Below the pieces are notes generated by a model that did not search any database, was not told the origin of the DNA, and saw only the letters and a list, made by a program, of their open reading frames with translations. 28,387 bases of DNA from XYD12-FULL-36-8 sp041739035 (lineage in GTDB: Bacteria > Bacteroidota > Ignavibacteria > Ignavibacteriales > Ignavibacteriaceae): assembly GCA_041739035.1 (NCBI GenBank), contig JBGSOQ010000350.1, positions 1 through 28,387 of the forward strand, in the 5' to 3' direction. A program made the position numbers and the translations under genes. Every line of letters starts with the position of its first letter. Position 1 is the stretch's first letter. Below are positions 26,101 through 28,387 of this stretch, one piece after another.

Positions 26101-26395
26101 CGGATGGATCTTTTGCCTCTGCCTGAACAATTATTGCTACTCCATCTACATAAGTGTGGTTTGTCCCTTTTGGCCAAACTCCGCTCCTGCTTGGCTCATT
26201 TTCCCAATCTGCAATTTCACCGAAGTTATAATAAACAGTTGCAGCAAGGTTGCCATCCATGAAACCTTTCTTTGTCTGATTGTGATCTCCTTTGTTTTTG
26301 TCCACAATCCTCTGGCTCAAAACAACATTGGAATTGATAAGAAACAATACCAAAACAGGGATTATGAAACTCAGACTATTTTTTGTGATCAACAT
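23141..26395 (-). CDS. Large secreted surface protein with Fn3-like and T9SS-like C-terminal domains
   Basis: The 1084-residue protein has a signal peptide ending near VLSQ. Its first 300 residues, rich in Trp, Gly and Asp, match no family I can name. Asp/Asn-rich loops near 310 (DNDADGLTDE) and 370 (DVNNNNQWDLGEP) look like calcium-binding thrombospondin-3 or dockerin-type loops. A fibronectin type III-like domain covers about 545-655, with VTLYWDD and YYYAVAAYDRG. The C-terminus from about 985 (VVPNPYVG to FAIVK) is a FlgD/T9SS type A-like sorting domain with a basic, hydrophobic end. Export and surface attachment are therefore likely. It lies between the TonB receptor (23-base gap) and PorV-like (4-base overlap) genes, the position a SusD-like partner would hold. 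A glycan-binding or receptor-cap role is inference. Confidence 0.75.
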   Translation of the reverse strand: MLITKNSLSFIIPVLVLFLINSNVVLSQRIVDKNKGDHNQTKKGFMDGNLAATVYYNFGEIADWENEPSRSGVWPKGTNHTYVDGVAIIVQAEAKDPSGKLIHPLESNYYEFTRFNAATGVTYGWWPLPGYNAPYSTTPARSDVPSTWPQEWPDRPSDWNGTWNGFFGKGVFNADVETYFVFDDNEDREYLLNNNFTPDADDPTRGGLGMQVRARGFQWSQVLAEDVIFWYYEITNMGTYDYERTLFAQYVDWGIGGHDNSSNNAGDYNELLDMSYAWSVVPFGSPGNWSPVGLSGYAFLESPGVPDDSRDNDADGLTDEKRNNNANVFINDPNQDPFLRNPFQDTTKFSQFYGYSWKPHWDADENANWKSYLDVNNNNQWDLGEPLNNDVGTDGIGPFDENYSGPDLDGTEANGRPDQGEPNFGILDKDESDQLGLTGFKIYAVHTYELDNDEENWTVLSGLPAPHGQSLVGVNLANYFSSYLFSMNGRDTYSAFGGQNEEEGETERFSMSMLFGINQNDLFRRKKTVQQIYNANYRFAKPPEKPIITAVPGDHKVTLYWDDRAEKTFDEFYQRINFEGYRIYRSTEPNFLENKIITDAYGKPIFRSPIAQFDLIDGVTGLHPIDVNGAKFFLGDDSGIKHSFVDTTVQNGQTYYYAVAAYDRGFETTTIEGNFEGIPPSETTTILKKDINGNITTDINTAVITPRAPAAGYLAPEITSFQGSGPGTGNVSITILNPDSVEQINTYRLEFSENTPYRNSMHPEYSLINVVKGDTLLRAQRVNGVEEQTPVIDGFTMDIKSDTSVAVDFEKTGWVIGNSNYIVQVGFDSRYQAAYQGKKIDYPADFEIKLLEPGQGDLSFPATAFSQPIQSNITVNNLTEGNEHFQFIFRDENADKIFNAGDAIFLVFGDSLGKQATNFSNLHVSWSVSIFKDTTISEEQQIAPQYGDVFKVVNKKPFRNGEFFEFTLKGQGFNKTKAETELDSIIVVPNPYVGAASWEPLSNEVGRGERRIYFMHLPNQCTINIYTISGKLVDKIEHLGTISDGQESWDLVSKDGMDIAFGVYVFHVDAPGIGQKIGKFAIVK

Positions 26396-26418
26396 TTTTA
26401 CTCCAATAAATAGATAAC

Positions 26419-28387
26419 CTAAAATGTAAAATCAACTCCTAGGACAATTTGCCTGGGTGATGAATAAAAATCGGGTCTGGTAAAATATTCTTGAATTGTA
26501 TTGACGCCTCTAGGTGCTGTTTGATTTCGAGTGAGCTCTAAAGTATCGCCGGCTCTTCCGGTATCACCAAATACGTTAACCTCGTTCAAGGTGTCAAATA
26601 AATTGAATATCTTCATGTATAATGAAAACTGATGACCCACAAATTCAAAAAACTTAGTCACATAAAAATCCACATCATAAAAAGCTGGTCTGTTATCACT
26701 GTTCTCCAAGCCAGTTCTTTGATTTTGTAAGGATGGTGTATACGGTAATCCTGACCCGAGCCTACCAATGAAACTTGCTATATAATCTCCCGGTACTCCA
26801 AGAGTTAATGTAAAATTCAACGAGTGGGTTCTATCCCAGTCCAATGGTACGAGCTGCTTATTTGCTTCGACTGGAGGATTAGATTGCGCATTATTAAATG
26901 CCGCATTAGGATCCGAAGCACTGCCTTTAGCTATTTGAAAAGTGTAATCTAACGTCGCACCAATACCGTTGTTAAATCTTTTTTCAAAAGATAGAGTTAT
27001 ACCTTTTACAGAACCGTAATCTTTATTGATTAGCTTACTGAATTTTCTAAATTCATTCTTAATATATATTTCTGATGCCAGTAAATTTCTTATATCTTTA
27101 TAATAACCTGTAATTGTAATTCCCAATTCATCAGTTAAAGCTTGTTGCAAACCAATTTCATACATAATGGTCTGCTGTGGTTCAAGATCTGCATTCCCAA
27201 TAGTATTACCTATATTCTCAGGGAAGTCACCTGTAAGAGGAATCCTGAAATTAGGATTGCGATACAAATTTTCGAATGGCGGAATCTGGAAAAAGTGACC
27301 ATATGAAATATGAATGGCCCCTTTATCTGATATGGGATAAGATAGCCCTATACGAGGGCTGACTTGGGATTTAGATGTAGCGCTTATTAACATTGAGTCT
27401 GGAAACGGTGGTTGAAGTTCATCTAAAAGATTAATCTTATTAGGATCCTTTAAATATTTACCATCCGGTTCAAAATAGTCGAACCTTAGGCCGATATTAA
27501 CTATTAAGTAATCGATCTCTATCTTATCCTGAAGGTAATATGCAAACTGATAAGGATTAGCTTGATACGTATTGTAGTTAAATGCTCCCAGTGTTGGTAT
27601 CATTGGTTTAAAGTTGGATGTAGCATCAATAACAATTTGGAAATCCTTGTACTTAAGATCATGATGGGTAAAATCAATTCCTGTTTTAATTTGATTTATA
27701 TTATCAATCTGCCAGGTAAAATCTGATTTCCCGGTAAAACTTGTTGTAGTATGATTAAAATGCCAGTTCTCTGTACCTCCAGTCAGGAATGCATTACCGC
27801 TTACATCCTTCTTTCTGTTCGGGTTAACATATCGTGGATCGAGAGGATTTTCATATACATATTGCTTGAACTCAGATCTCAAACCTGAAAGTGAAAAATC
27901 TATAAATGCAGAATTACTCAATAATAGTGTATAACTCGCTATTCCTAAAATACTATTTTGAAATTTTTTATAATCACCGTCGGGATTAAGTCTATAACTG
28001 TGATCATAATCTCTATATTTATTATCCTGGTAAAGTCCAGAAAGAACAATCCCTTTTCCGCCACCAACATTGAAAGCCAATTTACCCTGCAAGGATAACC
28101 TTTTGCTGAAATTCATAGGTACATAAGCTTTGTCACCTGTAGCTCCAACATACCAATCTGCCGGATTGTTAGCTGAGAAGTTAGAAGAGTCTGAAGGATT
28201 AAAAATTCTCTGTCCGTAAATTGAACCTTCATCATAATTATAACGACCCGATAAAAAGAACTTTACAAAATTTTCTAAACCTGGTACAGGTCCGCTAATA
28301 TTTCCATGAATATTATAAACATTGGTGGGACTGATATGATTTATATTTGTAAAAATATTCTTATGCGAACTAATGTAATCACCAGAA
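26419..28387 (-). CDS. TonB-dependent outer-membrane receptor (5' end outside the window)
   Basis: The open frame runs without a stop from 26419 to the right edge, so the ATG at 28116 is internal and the start and plug domain are missing. The visible 650 or so residues are the C-terminal part of a TonB-dependent receptor: a 22-stranded barrel pattern with GLRFDYFEPD, SPRIGLSYP, YGHFFQIPPFENLYRNP and EPQQTIMYEIGLQQ, and a final strand, QIVLGVDFTF, ending in aromatic Phe. Such receptors import large substrates using energy from the inner membrane. With no SusD nearby, SusC identity is uncertain; the barrel wording looks like the oligogalacturonide/OmpA-associated TonB group common in Ignavibacteria. 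It is the first visible gene of the cluster and probably transports manno-oligosaccharides; substrate is inferred. Confidence 0.9.
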   Translation of the reverse strand, partial: SGDYISSHKNIFTNINHISPTNVYNIHGNISGPVPGLENFVKFFLSGRYNYDEGSIYGQRIFNPSDSSNFSANNPADWYVGATGDKAYVPMNFSKRLSLQGKLAFNVGGGKGIVLSGLYQDNKYRDYDHSYRLNPDGDYKKFQNSILGIASYTLLLSNSAFIDFSLSGLRSEFKQYVYENPLDPRYVNPNRKKDVSGNAFLTGGTENWHFNHTTTSFTGKSDFTWQIDNINQIKTGIDFTHHDLKYKDFQIVIDATSNFKPMIPTLGAFNYNTYQANPYQFAYYLQDKIEIDYLIVNIGLRFDYFEPDGKYLKDPNKINLLDELQPPFPDSMLISATSKSQVSPRIGLSYPISDKGAIHISYGHFFQIPPFENLYRNPNFRIPLTGDFPENIGNTIGNADLEPQQTIMYEIGLQQALTDELGITITGYYKDIRNLLASEIYIKNEFRKFSKLINKDYGSVKGITLSFEKRFNNGIGATLDYTFQIAKGSASDPNAAFNNAQSNPPVEANKQLVPLDWDRTHSLNFTLTLGVPGDYIASFIGRLGSGLPYTPSLQNQRTGLENSDNRPAFYDVDFYVTKFFEFVGHQFSLYMKIFNLFDTLNEVNVFGDTGRAGDTLELTRNQTAPRGVNTIQEYFTRPDFYSSPRQIVLGVDFTF

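Larger units (their letters stand above)
4631..28387 (-). other. Probable manno-glycan utilisation gene cluster (14 genes, one direction)
   Basis: Fourteen consecutive minus-strand genes run from the TonB-dependent receptor at the right edge to the glycosidase ending at 4631. Four junctions overlap or nearly touch; the others are about 5 to 120 bases apart. The order is outer-membrane and secreted proteins, periplasmic isomerase, ABC importer parts, cytoplasmic GH130 and GH2 enzymes, then more exported enzymes. The GH130 pair and GH2 beta-mannosidase point to beta-mannosides. The main promoter should lie right of the window. The 85-100 base gap before the GH2 gene and the long span leave room for internal promoters, so a single transcript is inference. 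Confidence 0.7.

Noticed and set aside
24230..26413. Several open frames of 60-92 codons antisense to, or out of frame with, the large secreted protein
   Set aside because: They lie inside a continuous 1084-codon gene with signal peptide, Fn3-like and sorting domains. Their products are low-complexity and domain-free.
1..28387. CRISPR arrays, insertion sequences or other mobile elements
   Set aside because: No regularly spaced repeats, transposase-like proteins or flanking terminal repeats were found by reading both strands.

Overview
The window is AT-rich bacterial DNA. I read it as coming from the Bacteroidota/Ignavibacteria side of the tree, most likely an Ignavibacteria-like organism. 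Three things point there: type IX secretion (T9SS) C-terminal sorting domains, a PorV/UPF0164-type outer-membrane protein with a TonB-dependent receptor, and a TAnnTTTG-type promoter-like element. Sugar import uses a CUT1-type ABC importer rather than SusC/SusD alone, which fits Ignavibacteria better than Bacteroidia. This placement is inference; no rRNA or marker gene is present.

Layout. From 1 to about 4300 there is a mixed flank: the first codons of a gene leaving the window on the left, a small SGNH hydrolase (+), a cytoplasmic GH13 amylase-family enzyme (-), an AT-rich gene-free stretch of about 540 bases, an unknown membrane protein (+) and an inositol-monophosphatase/histidinol-phosphatase family enzyme (-). 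A tRNA-Ser(UGA) lies at 4484-4570, behind a promoter-like box and a strong inverted repeat. From 4631 to the right edge, 14 genes run on the minus strand with gaps of about 120 bases at most, and often overlapping.

In transcription order (right to left) the cluster encodes a TonB-dependent receptor (5' end off the window), a 1084-residue secreted protein with a T9SS-like C-terminus, a PorV-like outer-membrane protein, a SurA/PpiC-like periplasmic prolyl isomerase, a sugar-binding lipoprotein, two MalF/MalG-type permeases, two GH130 enzymes, an exported helical-toroid protein, a GH2 beta-mannosidase, an aldo/keto reductase, a T9SS-exported multidomain protein, and an exported (alpha/alpha)6-type glycosidase-like protein.

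Working model: surface and periplasmic enzymes shorten a beta-mannan or manno-glycan, the TonB receptor and its partners move oligosaccharides through the outer membrane, and the binding protein and permeases import them. Cytoplasmic GH130 enzymes (probably phosphorylases) and the GH2 beta-mannosidase finish the breakdown. No SusD, importer ATPase, mannose isomerase or regulator is visible. The SusD-less surface module and three helical-toroid proteins of unassigned specificity are the most novel parts.
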